The translations under genes were made by a program, and so were the position numbers. This document shows positions 25,372 through 35,804 of a DNA stretch of 64,000 nt, piece after piece. The stretch lies in the NCBI GenBank assembly GCA_021613375.1, contig CM038727.1, positions 428,176 to 492,175 of the forward strand, given 5' to 3'. Each line of letters begins with the position of its first letter. Positions within the stretch are counted from its first letter, which is position 1. Below the pieces are notes generated by a model that was not told the origin of the DNA, ran no database searches, and saw nothing but the letters and a program-made list of their open reading frames with translations. This DNA is from Megaleporinus macrocephalus. Lineage: Eukaryota; Chordata; Actinopteri; Characiformes; Anostomidae.

Positions 25372-26245
25372 CCCCAACATTTACACACAACCACCACAAC
25401 CCCAACCAGCAACCAGAACATTTACACACAACCACAACACCAACCAGAACATTTACACACAACCACAACACCAACCAGCAACCAGAACATTTACACACAA
25501 CCACAACACCAACCAGAACATTTACACACAACCACAACACCAACCAGTAACCAGAACATTTACACACAACCACAACACCAACCAGAACATTTACACACAA
25601 CCACAACACCAACCAGCAACCAGAACATTTACACACAACCACAACACCAACCAGAACATTTACACACAACCACAACACCAACCAGCAACCAGAACATTTA
25701 TACACAACCACAACACCAACCAGAACATTTACACACAACCACAACACCAACCAGCAACCAGAACATTTACACACAACCACAACACCAACCAGAACATTTA
25801 CACACAACCACAACACCAACCAGCAACCAGAACATTTACACACAACCACAACACCAACCAGCAACCAGAACATTTACACACAACCACAACACCAACCAGC
25901 AACCAGAACATTTACACACAACCACAACACCAACCAGAACATTTACACACAACCACAACACCAACCAGTAACCAGAACATTTACACACAACCACAACACC
26001 AACCAGCAACCAGAAAATTTACACACAACCACAACACCAACCAGCAACCAGAACATTTACACACAACCACAACACCAACCAGCAACCAGAACATTTACAC
26101 ACAACCACAACACCAACCAGCAACCAAAACATTTACACACAACCACAACACCAACCAGCAACCAGAACATTTACACACAACCACAACACCAACCAGCAAC
26201 CAGAACATTTACACACAACCACAACACCAACCAGCAACCAGAACG
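25372..26245. repeat. 31/38-bp minisatellite
   Basis: Units contain ccagaacatttacacacaac followed by cacaacaccaa. Long units (38 bp) carry an extra agcaacc that short units (31 bp) lack. From about 25390 to 25850 long and short units alternate as a 69-bp dimer, whose minus strand reads a 23-residue repeat. To the right it changes mostly to uninterrupted 38-bp units. Confidence 0.9.
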
Positions 26246-26364
26246 GTGGTGTAAATCCAGAGTTCCAGGCTGTGAAGGGAATGTTGCCACTTTTCATTCC
26301 TTCCCAACAAACAACCCAACTGTCAGAGCTCCATGTTGATCTTTAAACCAGCCTGAAGTTCCTC

Positions 26365-27328
26365 ATGTATAGTGCTAGTCCTCTCTCCACCACTAGTGAT
26401 AATAATAGTGGGTCAGTCTGTGAGAAGCTCATTTCTACTCTGGTGGAGAAGGTGAACCAGTTAGAGGTGTATTCAGGGTTTAATCAGGGACAGAGAGCAG
26501 AGTTCAGTGTTGTCTACCCCGGGTACCTTAGGGAGAGTTAGAGTCCCAGCGACTCCAGCTGTAGACCCCCGCAGCAGCGCGAACGGGTGACGGTTCGGCG
26601 GCATAGTAACAAAGCTAAAGCTGACGCTAAAGCTAACGCTGAGGCCAAAGCTAAGGCTAGCCCACCTGTGCACCACGCACCTATTCGCGTGTCAAACAGA
26701 TATTCTCCTCTCGGTGAAACACCCACCGAGGAGTCTGTCAGAGGTACTCTGGTTATAGGAAGCTCTATTGTACGACACGTGAAATTAGCTACTCCTTTAG
26801 GGACACCAGCAGCTAGAGTTATCTGCTTACCAGGAGCCGGACATCAGCAGCAACCTCAGGGTGTTAACAAAGAATAGATATTCGAGGATAGTGATTCACG
26901 TAGGTGGTAACGATATCCGTATGCGGCAGTCTGAGGTCACTAAGAGTAATATTAATAATCTTATTAATAATAATATTAATAATAATAATATTAAAGAGGT
27001 GATCAAAATAGCCCATACGATGTCCGATGCCGTAATATGCTCTGGCCCTGTTCCAGGACGGCAGGGTGCTGAAGCTTACAGCAGGCTTTGGGCGCTACAC
27101 TGCTGGATGTCCAAGTGGTGTGCAGAAAAACATGTGGGCTTCATAGACAATTGGTCCAACTTTGAGGGGAAGTCTGGTCTCGTAGGGCGGGACGGTGTCC
27201 ACCCCACGCGGGAGGGTGCCGCTCTGCTATCGTGCAGCATAGCCCATAGCCTCTTAGTTAGTCTCAGAGCAGCGGAGGTAGTTGCTGACTGTCCAGAGCC
27301 GAGACCAGGCAGCAGACAAACAGGCTAA
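26365..27328 (+). pseudogene. LINE A ORF1 with SGNH-hydrolase (esterase) domain
   Basis: CR1/L2-type LINEs of fish can carry an ORF1 with an SGNH-family esterase domain whose role in retrotransposition is not settled. The start at 26365 gives a helix-prone KLISTLVEKVNQLE segment. The same frame has an in-frame TAG near 26538, then an Ala/Lys-rich stretch, then [12 protein letters not shown] (block I, nucleophile Ser). After a frameshift near 26870 come VIHVGGNDIR (block III) and RDGVHPTREGAALL (block V with Asp and His). The putative catalytic residues are thus all present but in two frames. An AAT-rich insertion encodes an Asn/Ile run at about residues 30-45 of the second piece. Confidence 0.8.
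26946..26993. repeat. Imperfect (AAT)n microsatellite inside LINE A ORF1
   Basis: Runs of aataat and attaat encode an Asn/Ile stretch (NNNINNNNI) between esterase blocks III and V. Confidence 0.75.
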
Positions 27329-27479
27329 ACCCACCGTCTGCTCGCTGCCTAGAGACGTCACCTAGCAACAACTATACTGAGACTGTTTCACTGCCCCGAA
27401 TTAAACACAAACTTAGAAAATCTAAATCAGTTTGTTTAAATAACTTAGTTAATATAAGAATATTAGATCCAGTGTCTAG

Positions 27480-30400
27480 CTGCAGTGTTTCTGAATTAAG
27501 GTTTGGTTTATTTAATATAAGATCACTGAACTCTAAGGCCGTCATTGTAAATGATACAATAACCTACCATAAAATTGATGTGTTATGTCTCGTAGAAACA
27601 TGGATTAAAGGAATATTTGGCATTAAATGAAGCTCCTATAGGCTATAAGTATGTACAGCCCCAGACTGTCCGGTAAAGGAGGGGGTATATGTGTCATTCA
27701 TAAAAATTCATTAGACATAAGTCAGAAACACAATCTCACTTTCAATTCTTTTGAAATTCTTCTCATAAACATCGCCAATCCGACCACTAACAGAAGTGTA
27801 CTCACCCTAGTCAGCATTTATAGACCACCAGGACCACCAGGACCTTATTCTGAGTTCTTAAAAGAATTCAGTGACTTTGTTGCAGATCTAGCAGTGAGCA
27901 CTGAGAAAGTAATAATCGCAGGAGATTTTAATATACACTTTGAAAACTCAGCAGATCCATTAAAAAAGACTTTCTCATCTTAGACTCTGTAGGTCTCACT
28001 CAGAATGTAATAGGGCCTACACATTCCTGTAATCACACACTAGATCTAGTTTTGACTTTAGGTGTTGATATACATAATCTTACTGTTCTTCCACAGACTT
28101 CAGTAGTTTCAGATCACTACCTAATTTCATATGAATTGAGTCTCAGTAAAAATGTATGTACACCCCGTTATTGCATGAAACGTTCAATAATGCCAAATAC
28201 ATCTCAGAACTTTATTGAAACTCTTCCAGATTTATCAACCATATTTTTTCCATCATCAGACCCAACAGAGCTAGACAGAATAACTGACTGCGTAGAAAAT
28301 ACACTCCGACTAACTTTAGACAATGTTGCACCTATAAAAATTAAAAAGATGCAACAGAAAAAGCTCCGTGTACAACAATGAAATACGCACCTTAAAACAG
28401 ACAGTACGGAAATTAGAACGCAAATGGAGAGTGACCAAGCTAGAGGTATTTCACTCTGCTTGGAAGGACAGCACACACTCAGCATACCTGTCCACACTCA
28501 CCAACACACACTCAGCATACCTGTCCACACTCACCAACACACACTCAGCATACCTGTCCACACTCACCAACACACACTCAGCATACCTGTCCACACTCAC
28601 CAACACACACTCAGCATACCTGTCCACACTCACCAACACACACTCAGTATACCTGTCCACACTCACCAACACTCGCTCAGCATACCTGTCCACACTCACC
28701 AACACACACTCAGCATACCTGTCCACACTCACCAACACACACTCAGTATACCTGTCCACACTCATCGAACACAACAAAAACAATCCTAGAGTTTTATTTA
28801 GCACCATCGCAAAACTTACCAAAAATCAGGATCTGAACCTCAAATACCCGCCAACCACAGCAGCAATGATTTCATGGACTTTTTCAATAGCAAAATCGAG
28901 AATATTAGACAAAAAGTTCTACCAATACGAGTAACCTATCCTTCATCCGGTTTGGCTCAAACAGCACAAAATGTGATTTTAGAAGAAACACTAGAAACAT
29001 TTTTTCCACTACAGCAGACAGAACTAGAAAAACTTATCTCTTCTTCAAATTCTGCTACATGCACACTCGATATGATTCCAACAAGCCTATTGAAACAAGT
29101 ATTACCAGCTATTATTAAACCTTAACTATCATCAACTCTTCTCTTAGTCTGGGTCATGTACCTAAGTCTTTTAAACTAGCTGTGATTAAACCCTTGATAA
29201 AGAAACCAAATCTTGACCCCAGAGAACCGTCCAGTTATAGACCCATTTCCAATTTACCTTTTATCTCTAAGATTTTAGAAAAGGCTGTAGCTCGACAACT
29301 CTGTTCTCATCTACATAAGAACAACATATATGAAAAATTCCAATCTGGTTTTAGGCCACATCACAGCACAGAGACAGCTTTAGTTAAGATAACAAATGAT
29401 CTTCTTCTTGTCTCTGATCAGGGCCACGTATCTCTACTGGTGCTACTAGATCTAAGTGCAGCTTTTGACACTATAGATCACACTATTCTCTTGGACAGAC
29501 TAGAAAATATAGTTGGAATCACAGGAACAGCGTTATCCTGGTTCACATCTTACCTTAGTGATCGCTTTCAGTTTGTAAAGATAAATAATGTATCGTCTAA
29601 CACTACAAAAGTGAAATATGGAGTTCCACAAGGTTCTGTTTTAGGTCCTCTGTTATTTACACTATATATGCTACCATTAGGCTCAGTTATAAATAGACAT
29701 GGAATTAGTTTCCACTGTTATGCCGATGATACACAACTGTACATATCAGACCAGATGATAAATCCAGATTAGATAAGATAGAAGATTGTGTAAGAGATAT
29801 TAGACTTTGGATGCTACAGAACTTCCTTCTTTTAAACCCAGATAAAACGGAAGTTCTCCTCCTCGACCCAAAGGCTGCTCGGACTAAATGTTCAGATTTA
29901 ATGTTAAATCTTGCTGATTTCTCTGTAGTTCCTGGTTCAGTAGCCAAAAATCTTGGTGTAACAATTGACTCAGATCTGACATTTAATCAACACATCGGTA
30001 ATATTACAAGAACAGCGTTTCTTCACCTACGAAACATTTCAAAGTTAAGAAATGCGTTTTCTGTGTCTGATGCTGAAAAGTTAGTACATGCCTTTATAAC
30101 CTCAAGTCTAGATCACTGTACTGCATTATTGTCAGGATGCTCCAGCAGGAACCTGAATAAACTACAGTTAGTTCAGAACTCTGCAGCTAGAGTACTAACT
30201 AAAACCAGAACCTTCCATCATCAGTCCAGTTTAATCAGCTACACTGACTTCCTGTTAAATTCCGTATCCACTATAAAATTCTATTACTGACGTATAAAAC
30301 CCTGCACGGTCTCGACCGGAGTACCTGCAAGATCTAATCTCCTATTATGAACCGCCACGTTCACTCAGATCACAGGATGCTGGTTTTCTAATAGTTAAAA

Positions 30401-30567
30401 TTCAGAAGACTACAATGAGGGGAAGAGCTTTTTCCTACAAAGCTCCAAAATTGTGGAATAATCTCCCAGTTAATGTTCGATACTCTGACACAGTCTCAAT
30501 ATTTAAGTCTAGACTGAAAACATACTTGTTTAGTAGCTTTTGGTTATTAATCTTCTCTTTTAGATAA
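27480..30567 (+). pseudogene. LINE A ORF2: endonuclease and reverse transcriptase, broken
   Basis: Endonuclease start FGLFNIRSLNSKAVIVND with CLVETW (about 27505-27605), then IIAGDFNIHF (about 27912) and SDHYLISYEL (about 28110). RT follows: [18 protein letters not shown] (about 29217), [15 protein letters not shown] (about 29340), [13 protein letters not shown] (about 29447), [13 protein letters not shown] (about 29620) and YADD at 29719-29730. The C-terminal WNNLPVNVR region lies near 30460. Frame changes occur near 27640, 27985, 28375, 28900, 29127, 29772 and 30230, and a 33-bp repeat has expanded inside the region linking endonuclease and RT. Several breaks are identical in copy 2 at 47-50 kb. 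Confidence 0.85.
28478..28774 (+). repeat. 33-bp in-frame expansion inside LINE A ORF2
   Basis: Nine copies of a 33-bp unit (contains cagcatacctgtccacactc) encode HSAYLSTLTNT; the last runs into YLSTLIEHNKNNPR, the normal ORF2 sequence. The unit is 11 codons, so the frame is kept across the expansion. Confidence 0.9.
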
Positions 30568-30919
30568 AGGCAGGAGATCTGGGGGTTCTTGGACACAGAG
30601 GTTTATGGTAAACTGAGATGTTGGTGCTGGCGCCGGATTCGGTCGCCAGCACCGGATTCGGTCGGCGGCGCGTTAACACGCAGCGGCCGCTCTTGGTCCG
30701 AGAATTGGTGCTTTTTGTGTCATTGTTTGTGAATATTCTCGTCCATCTCTGCAAATATGTGCATCGGAACACCAGTGCACACATCCTACCACCACCAGAC
30801 CTGCTTCAGTGGAGAAACCAGCCTACAAACAATCTTTCGGACGAAGTTCTGCAGACGCTACAAGAGCTCAGCCTGCTACAAGACCCAGGCCTGCAGTCTG
30901 CGGCGTTTCCTGATGGCGG

Positions 30920-31762
30920 AAGTGTCATCGCAAGCGGTGCGAGCGAAAGCGGAAGCGCGGTAAGAGAGCCGGGGTTCGCGCGAGGCTAAAGGCTAGCCCT
31001 AGCCGCCCGGCTATACCATCGCTATTCCTCACAAACGTCTGCTCCCTCGATAATAAACTGGACTGCATTCGACTCCAGCGAGCGACCCAGCGAGAGTTCA
31101 GAGACTGCTGTGCTCTAGTCTTTGTGGAATCGTGGCTCAGCGACAGTATTCCAGACAGCGCCATTCAGCTAGACGGGCTAGCCTCGTTCAGAGCGGATAG
31201 GAGCGCGGCTCTGTCCGGGAAGACCCGCGGTGGAGGCGTGTGTGTTTACATCAACACAGAATGGTGCAACAACGCTGTGACTGTCGCCAAGCACTGCTCT
31301 CCGCTGGTGGAGTTCATCATAGTCCAGTGCAGACCTTTTTATTTAGTACGGGAATTCTCCGCCGTGCTGATAGCCGCCGTGTACATACCGCCTAGCGCTA
31401 GCGCTAATGCTAAAGAGGCACTGTGGGAGCTGCACGGGGGCGTCAGTGATCTGCAGACCAGACACCCAGACGCACTGTTCATTGTCGCCGGAGATTTTAA
31501 CCACGCTAATCTCCAGTCAGTCCTCCCTAAATTCCATCAGCATGTGGACTTTGCCACGAGAGGAGCGAACGCGTTGGACCTTGTTTACACAAACATACCC
31601 AGCGCGTACCGGGCGGAGCCCCGCCCCCACCTCGCGTTCTCGGACCACATGTCTGTGTATCTGACTCCAGCTTACACACCCCTCATCAGACGCTCCAGAC
31701 CAGTTCAGAAGCAGCTGAAAACCTGGCCGGCAGGAGCATCTCTGCCCTTCAGGACTGATTGA
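30920..31762 (+). pseudogene. LINE B ORF2, AP-type endonuclease part
   Basis: A basic [14 protein letters not shown] segment near 30950 leads into [14 protein letters not shown] (about 31025), typical of the endonuclease start in this group. [10 protein letters not shown] (about 31115), GGGVCVYI near 31235, VAAVYIPP-like [10 protein letters not shown] near 31375, [10 protein letters not shown] near 31490 (catalytic Asp) and [10 protein letters not shown] near 31640 (catalytic His) follow. The reading frame shifts near 31000 and ends at a TGA at 31762, just before the RT part in another frame. The same EN/RT frame break is present in the inverted copy. Confidence 0.8.
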
Positions 31763-31778
31763 GTGAACTGCATGGGAC

Positions 31779-33701
31779 GTGTTCAGGGAGGCTGCGACTG
31801 AAGGCGACTCTGTTAACTTGGAGGAGTACACAGCATCAGTCACTGGCTACATCAGCAAGTGTATTGATGATGTCACTGTCTCCAAGACCATCACCATACG
31901 CCCAAACCAGAAGCCGTGGATGACTCCTGAGGTGCGTGCGCTACTGAGGACCCGTGACTCGGCCTTCAGAGTTGGTGACAAGGCGGCCCTAAGGAAAGCA
32001 AGAGCCAAATTGTCACAAGCCATCCGAGAGGCAAAGCGCGCTCACGCCCAGAGGATCCACAACCACTTCCAGGACACGGGTGACACACGGCGCATGTGGC
32101 AGGGCATCCAGGAAATCACACACTACAGGACAATGCCACCGCCCTGTGACAGTGATGCCTTCCTCCCCGATGCCCTGAACGACTTTTATGCACGGTTTGA
32201 GGCTCAGAACAACACGTTGGTGAGCAAGATCACACCCAAGACCACACCCAAGATCACACCCAAGATCACACCCAAGATCACACCCAAGCCAGACGAGCAG
32301 GCGCTGTGCCTGACTGCAGTGGACGTGAGGAAAACTCTGCGCAGAGTCAACCCACGGAAAGCTGCAGGACCAGACAACATCCCTGGCAGAGTGCTCAGAG
32401 AGTGTGCAGACCAGTTGACAGATGTTCTCACGGACATCTTCAACGTCTCCCTGCGCAGCTCCACTGTCCCAACGTGCCTCAAGACCACCACCATCATCCC
32501 CGTGCCGAAGAAGTCCACGGTGTCCTGCCTCAATGACTACCGTCCCGTAGCTCTCACGCCCATCATCATGAAGTGCTTCGAGAGGCTAGTCATGAGGAAC
32601 ATCAAAACCCAACTGCCCTCTTCATTGGACCCCTTGCAATTTGCATATCGTCCCAACCGCTCCACGGACGATGCCATCACCACCACCCTTCACCTCTCCC
32701 TTACCCACCTGGAGAAGAAGGACACCTACGTCAGAATGCTGTTCATAGACTTCAGTTCAGCATTCAACACCATCATCCCGCAGAATCTCACCAGGAAGTT
32801 AAGCCTGCTGGGCCTCAACACCCCCCTGTGCAACTGGATCCTGGACTTCCTGACAGGGAGGCCCCAGTTAGTCCGGTTCGGGAACAGCAGCTCCAGCACC
32901 ATCACCATGAACACTGGGGCACCCCAGGGCAGTGTACTGAGTCCTCTGTTGTTCACCCTGCTGACTCATGACTGTGTTGCGAAACACAGTTCTAACAGCA
33001 TCATAAAGTTCGCCGATGATACAACTGTGCTGGGTCTCATCAGCAAAGGCGACGAGTCAGCATACAGGGAGGAGGTACAGCAGCTGACAGACTGGTGTAC
33101 AGTCAACAACCTTCACTGGAATGTAGAGAAGACCAAGGAAATGGTTGTTGACTTCAGGAAATCAAGACCGGACCACTCTCCGCTTAACATCAACGGCTCC
33201 TCTGTGGAGATCGTTAAGAGCACCAAGTTCCTTGGTGTCCACCTAGCGGAGAACCTCACCTGGTCCCTGAACACCAGCTCTACAGCCAAGAAAGCCCAGC
33301 AGCGTCTCTACTTCCTCCGGAAGCTGAGAAAGGCCCGTCTCCCTCCACCCATCCTCACCCTCTTCTATAGGGGAACCATAGAGAGCATCCTAAGCAGCTG
33401 CATCACTGCTTGGTTTGGGACCTGCACAGCCTCTGACCGCAAGTCCCTCCAACGCATTGTGAGGACAGCTGAGAGGATCATCGGAGTCTCTCTCCCCTCC
33501 GTCTTGGACATTTACACCACCCGCTGCATCCGCAAAGCAACCAGCATTGTGGATGACCCCACCCACCCTTCACACAGACTGTTCTCCCTCCTGCCATCAG
33601 GAAGAAGGTACCGCAGCGTCCGGTCCAACACGACCAGACTCTGCAACAGCTTCTTCCCCCAAGCCATCAGACTTCTCAACACAACTCAACGTCTGAACTG
33701 A
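31779..33701 (+). pseudogene. LINE B ORF2, reverse transcriptase part (640 codons open)
   Basis: A 640-codon open stretch covers a charged linker ([22 protein letters not shown]), the RT entry [16 protein letters not shown] (about 32365), [20 protein letters not shown] (about 32500), [14 protein letters not shown] (about 32640), [12 protein letters not shown] (about 32740), [13 protein letters not shown] (about 32915) and the catalytic FADD at 33009-33020. The C-terminal region ends [25 protein letters not shown]. The domain itself looks intact, but it is separated from the endonuclease by a frameshift and a stop, and its first codon is GTG within coding sequence. I therefore call it part of a broken ORF2. 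Confidence 0.85.
32227..32289 (+). repeat. 12-bp tandem repeat in LINE B ORF2 linker
   Basis: Five copies of a 12-mer (cacacccaagat type) encode TPK(I/T). The inverted copy at 61914-61950 has three, so the tract length differs between copies without changing frame. Confidence 0.85.
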
Positions 33702-34016
33702 TATCTTCTCCAACCATTTACCCCAGATAAAAAAAGGGAAGCATTTTTTGCACAAAGCATTGCACTAATAACTCTACTACCTCACTGGACTCTATTTATT
33801 ACACATTGCACAATTTGCACACAACCAGCAATTATTTATTATTCTCTGTCTGTACTGTGTTGTGTTGTCTGTCCGTACTTGTTTGTTTGTGTTGCACTTG
33901 TGTCTGTATGCACTGTCTATGTTGCACCATGGTCCTGGAGGAACGTTGTTTCGTTTCACTGTGTACTCTGTATGTAGTTGAAATGACAATAAAAACCCAC
34001 TTGACTTGACTTGACT
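33702..34016 (+). other. LINE B 3' UTR and (TTGAC)n tail
   Basis: Contains aaaaaaagggaagcattttt, the single-copy ctgtactgtgttgtgttgtc segment that founded the 12.9-13.8 kb array, an aataaa-type signal in aatgacaataaaaaccc and the pentanucleotide tail. Confidence 0.8.
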
Positions 34017-34763
34017 TGTTGTTCCACCACTTCACGCGATCACACAGGTTTGTTGATGGTGGAGTGGGGGGACCCCAGTGTCTCAGGGTGGTCTCATGTC
34101 CATGTTACCTTCTGGTTCTCTCCTTTTAGTTTAGGCTGTTATAGTTAGATCTGCCGGAGTCGCCAGCCTCACTCTAAAATTCTGAATATTCATATTCTCT
34201 ACAGTCTCACTCCCGAGCCCAACTCACTCTCTCTCTTTACTCTTCCTGAGGTAATGACTGTCCTCCCGTCTGTTGAAGGCTGTAGAAGGACTGATCATCG
34301 GGCCATCACCCCACCATCACCAGCCAGCTCTCCTGTCCATTACTACTACACCCTCAGTTACATCACTGTGCCATCCAGATGCACCAGCACTGAGATAGGA
34401 TGGGACTGTTTCAGCTCACGCCCACTTAACATAAAGACTCAGAGACTGCCTCAGTCATACACTGCCTCTATCTGTGCAGCTTCTAAAACTTTGCTATCCA
34501 GATTTCAAACAGAGGCTCCTTTCTTTGGTATTTAGTTCAAACTGTAAATACTGTTTGATCAGAGGAGGACGGGTCTCCACTTGTGAGTCTGGTTCCTCCC
34601 AAGGTTTCTTCCTCCAGTTGAGGGAGGTGTTCTTGCCACTGTTGCCTCTGGTTTGCTCACTGGGGGGGTATATGTTATAACTGTTTTCAAAACTCTGTAA
34701 AGCTGCTTTGAGACAACATCGTTGTAAAAAGCGCTATATAAATAAAATTGACTTGACTTGACT
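34017..34763 (+). other. LINE A copy 1, 3' UTR continuation
   Basis: Collinear with 49411-50176 of copy 2 from ttgttccaccacttcacgcg to the aaaattgacttgacttgact tail. No coding content. Confidence 0.85.
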
Positions 34764-35103
34764 CTTCTCCACATTCTTCATCTAATGTTCCACCTTAAAC
34801 ACTGCAGCTCGTACAGATGCCAGAATGAAACCACAGCACAGTTTAAGGTGGAACGGAGAACGGACCAGTTAGAGATCAGAGTATGATGGTATTCGGTGAA
34901 GAAGATAATTAAAGGTCACACGGTACATACTGTACTCTGCACGCTGAGGAACCTGCTTAGAAACACTGCGGCCGTGGCTGCAGACGTGTTAATTAACGAG
35001 ACAGAAGAAGATCTGAGAACAAGCAGGACGTTTCTTCTACATATTCTTAATCATCATGCACGACCAGAATAAAACAGTGTACACGCTGGGACTGATCTCT
35101 GAG
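34764..35103. other. Unique stretch, no exon recognised
   Basis: Checked on the minus strand for a third opsin exon (TM6/TM7 motifs); none seen. It would lie in intron 2 if the gene continues leftward. Confidence 0.4.
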
Positions 35104-35428
35104 CAGTATCAGTATCTTTATCAGTATCAGTGTCAGTATCATTATCAGTATCAGTATCATTATCAGTATCAGTATCATTATCAGTATCATTATCAGTATC
35201 ATTATCAGTATCAGTATCATTATCAGTATCAGTATCAGTATCATTATCAGTATCAGTATCAGTATCATTATCAGTATCATTATCAGTATCAGTATCAGTA
35301 TCATTATCAGTATCAGTATCAGTATCATTATCAGTATCAGTATCATTATCAGTATCAGTATCAGTATCAGTATCAGTATCATTATCAGTATCAGTATCAG
35401 TATCGTTATCAGTATCAGTATCAGTATG
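35104..35428. repeat. (CAGTAT)n / (CATTAT)n hexanucleotide array
   Basis: About 54 hexamers in which tatcag alternates irregularly with tatcat. It begins about 20 bp beyond the opsin exon 2 splice donor, inside intron 2. Six-frame ORFs (Tyr/Gln, Val/Ser, Asp/Thr, Ile/Leu) are repeat artefacts. Confidence 0.95.
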
Positions 35429-35441
35429 CAGAACCAGGAAC

Positions 35442-35447
35442 ACGTAC
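35442..35447 (-). promoter_or_regulatory. Opsin exon 2 splice donor
   Basis: Minus strand reads CAG then GTACGTG, a good donor after codon 239 (phase 0). The hexanucleotide array starts almost immediately downstream. Confidence 0.8.
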
Positions 35448-35776
35448 CTGCTTGATGGCCTGTAGAAGTTTACCGTAGCTGTAGACGATCACGAGGAAGG
35501 GAAGGACGAGGCAGAAGAAGAAGAGGCAGACGATGTAAGACACATTGTTGGGTGTCTTGGTGGTCCAGTTGACGCTGCAGGTGGTGCCCGGCCCCTCGGG
35601 GCCATAGCGGCTCCAGCCGAACAGCGGCGGGACGGTCCAGAGCATGGAATAAATCCAGGAGAAGGTGATGCCCATGATCACCTTCCTGTAGTTGGTGGCG
35701 TCGGCCTGCGTGGCTCCCATCATGGTGCAGTAGCGCTCATAGGACAGCACAGCCAGAGAGATCAGAGACACGATAC
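35448..35776 (-). CDS. tmtops: TMT-type non-visual opsin, exon 2
   Basis: Encodes residues 130-239: rest of TM3 with E143-R144-Y145 (the DRY equivalent), TM4 (about 160-180, ending WTVPPLFGW), extracellular loop 2 with E190 and C196, then TM5 and the cytoplasmic end KLLQAIKQ. E190 and C196 have the spacing of rhodopsin E181 (the usual non-visual counterion) and C187. C119 in exon 1 to E143 also matches rhodopsin spacing. Exon 1 ends in phase 1 and this exon completes the split Gly (G|GT); the two exons total exactly 717 nt. Acceptor CAG is at 35779-35777 and donor GTACGT at 35447-35442. The exon is open and well conserved. TM6, TM7 and the retinal-binding Lys are not found in this window. Known role of the family: light-sensing G-protein-coupled receptors in brain and peripheral tissue. 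Assignment to TMT over encephalopsin is by sequence recall; the paralogue is not determined. Confidence 0.9.
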
Positions 35777-35804
35777 CTGAGACACCCAGACACAACACCA
35801 CAGC
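35777..35804 (-). promoter_or_regulatory. Opsin exon 2 splice acceptor, inside a repeat copy
   Basis: Minus strand reads TTGTGTCTGGGTGTCTCAG then GTATCGTG. The pyrimidine-poor tract and the CAG are identical or nearly so to about 37 upstream repeats, so the true acceptor is the array's terminal copy. Confidence 0.8.

Larger units (their letters stand above)
30632..34016 (+). mobile_element. CR1/Rex1-like LINE (LINE B copy 1), nested in LINE A
   Basis: Contains a GC-rich 5' region, endonuclease and RT coding regions and a 3' UTR ending in aaaacccacttgacttgact. It sits inside LINE A's 3' UTR; no target-site duplication longer than two or three bases is evident. A second, inverted copy lies at 60194-63507. 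The name is by resemblance of the RT ([31 protein letters not shown]) to CR1/Rex1-group elements. Confidence 0.85.
26280..34763 (+). mobile_element. L2-like LINE with esterase ORF1 (LINE A copy 1), split by LINE B
   Basis: Left part 26280-30631 holds ORF1 and ORF2; right part 34017-34763 holds the 3' UTR and a (TTGAC)n tail. Between them LINE B (30632-34016) is inserted. Copy 2 (47562-50176) shows the uninterrupted junction: its sequence passes directly from gagatgttggtgctg into ttgttccaacacttcacg at about 49410. The 5' end is approximate. Both ORFs are disrupted. L2-like assignment comes from the SGNH-type ORF1 and the RT signature [10 protein letters not shown]. Confidence 0.85.

Noticed and set aside
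32204..32971. Antisense and alternate-frame ORFs within LINE B
   Set aside because: They lie entirely across the reverse transcriptase coding frame and repeat in copy 2 at equivalent positions; shadows of the real frame.
34764..35103. Candidate third opsin exon
   Set aside because: Minus-strand translations show no TM6/TM7 motif or retinal lysine context.
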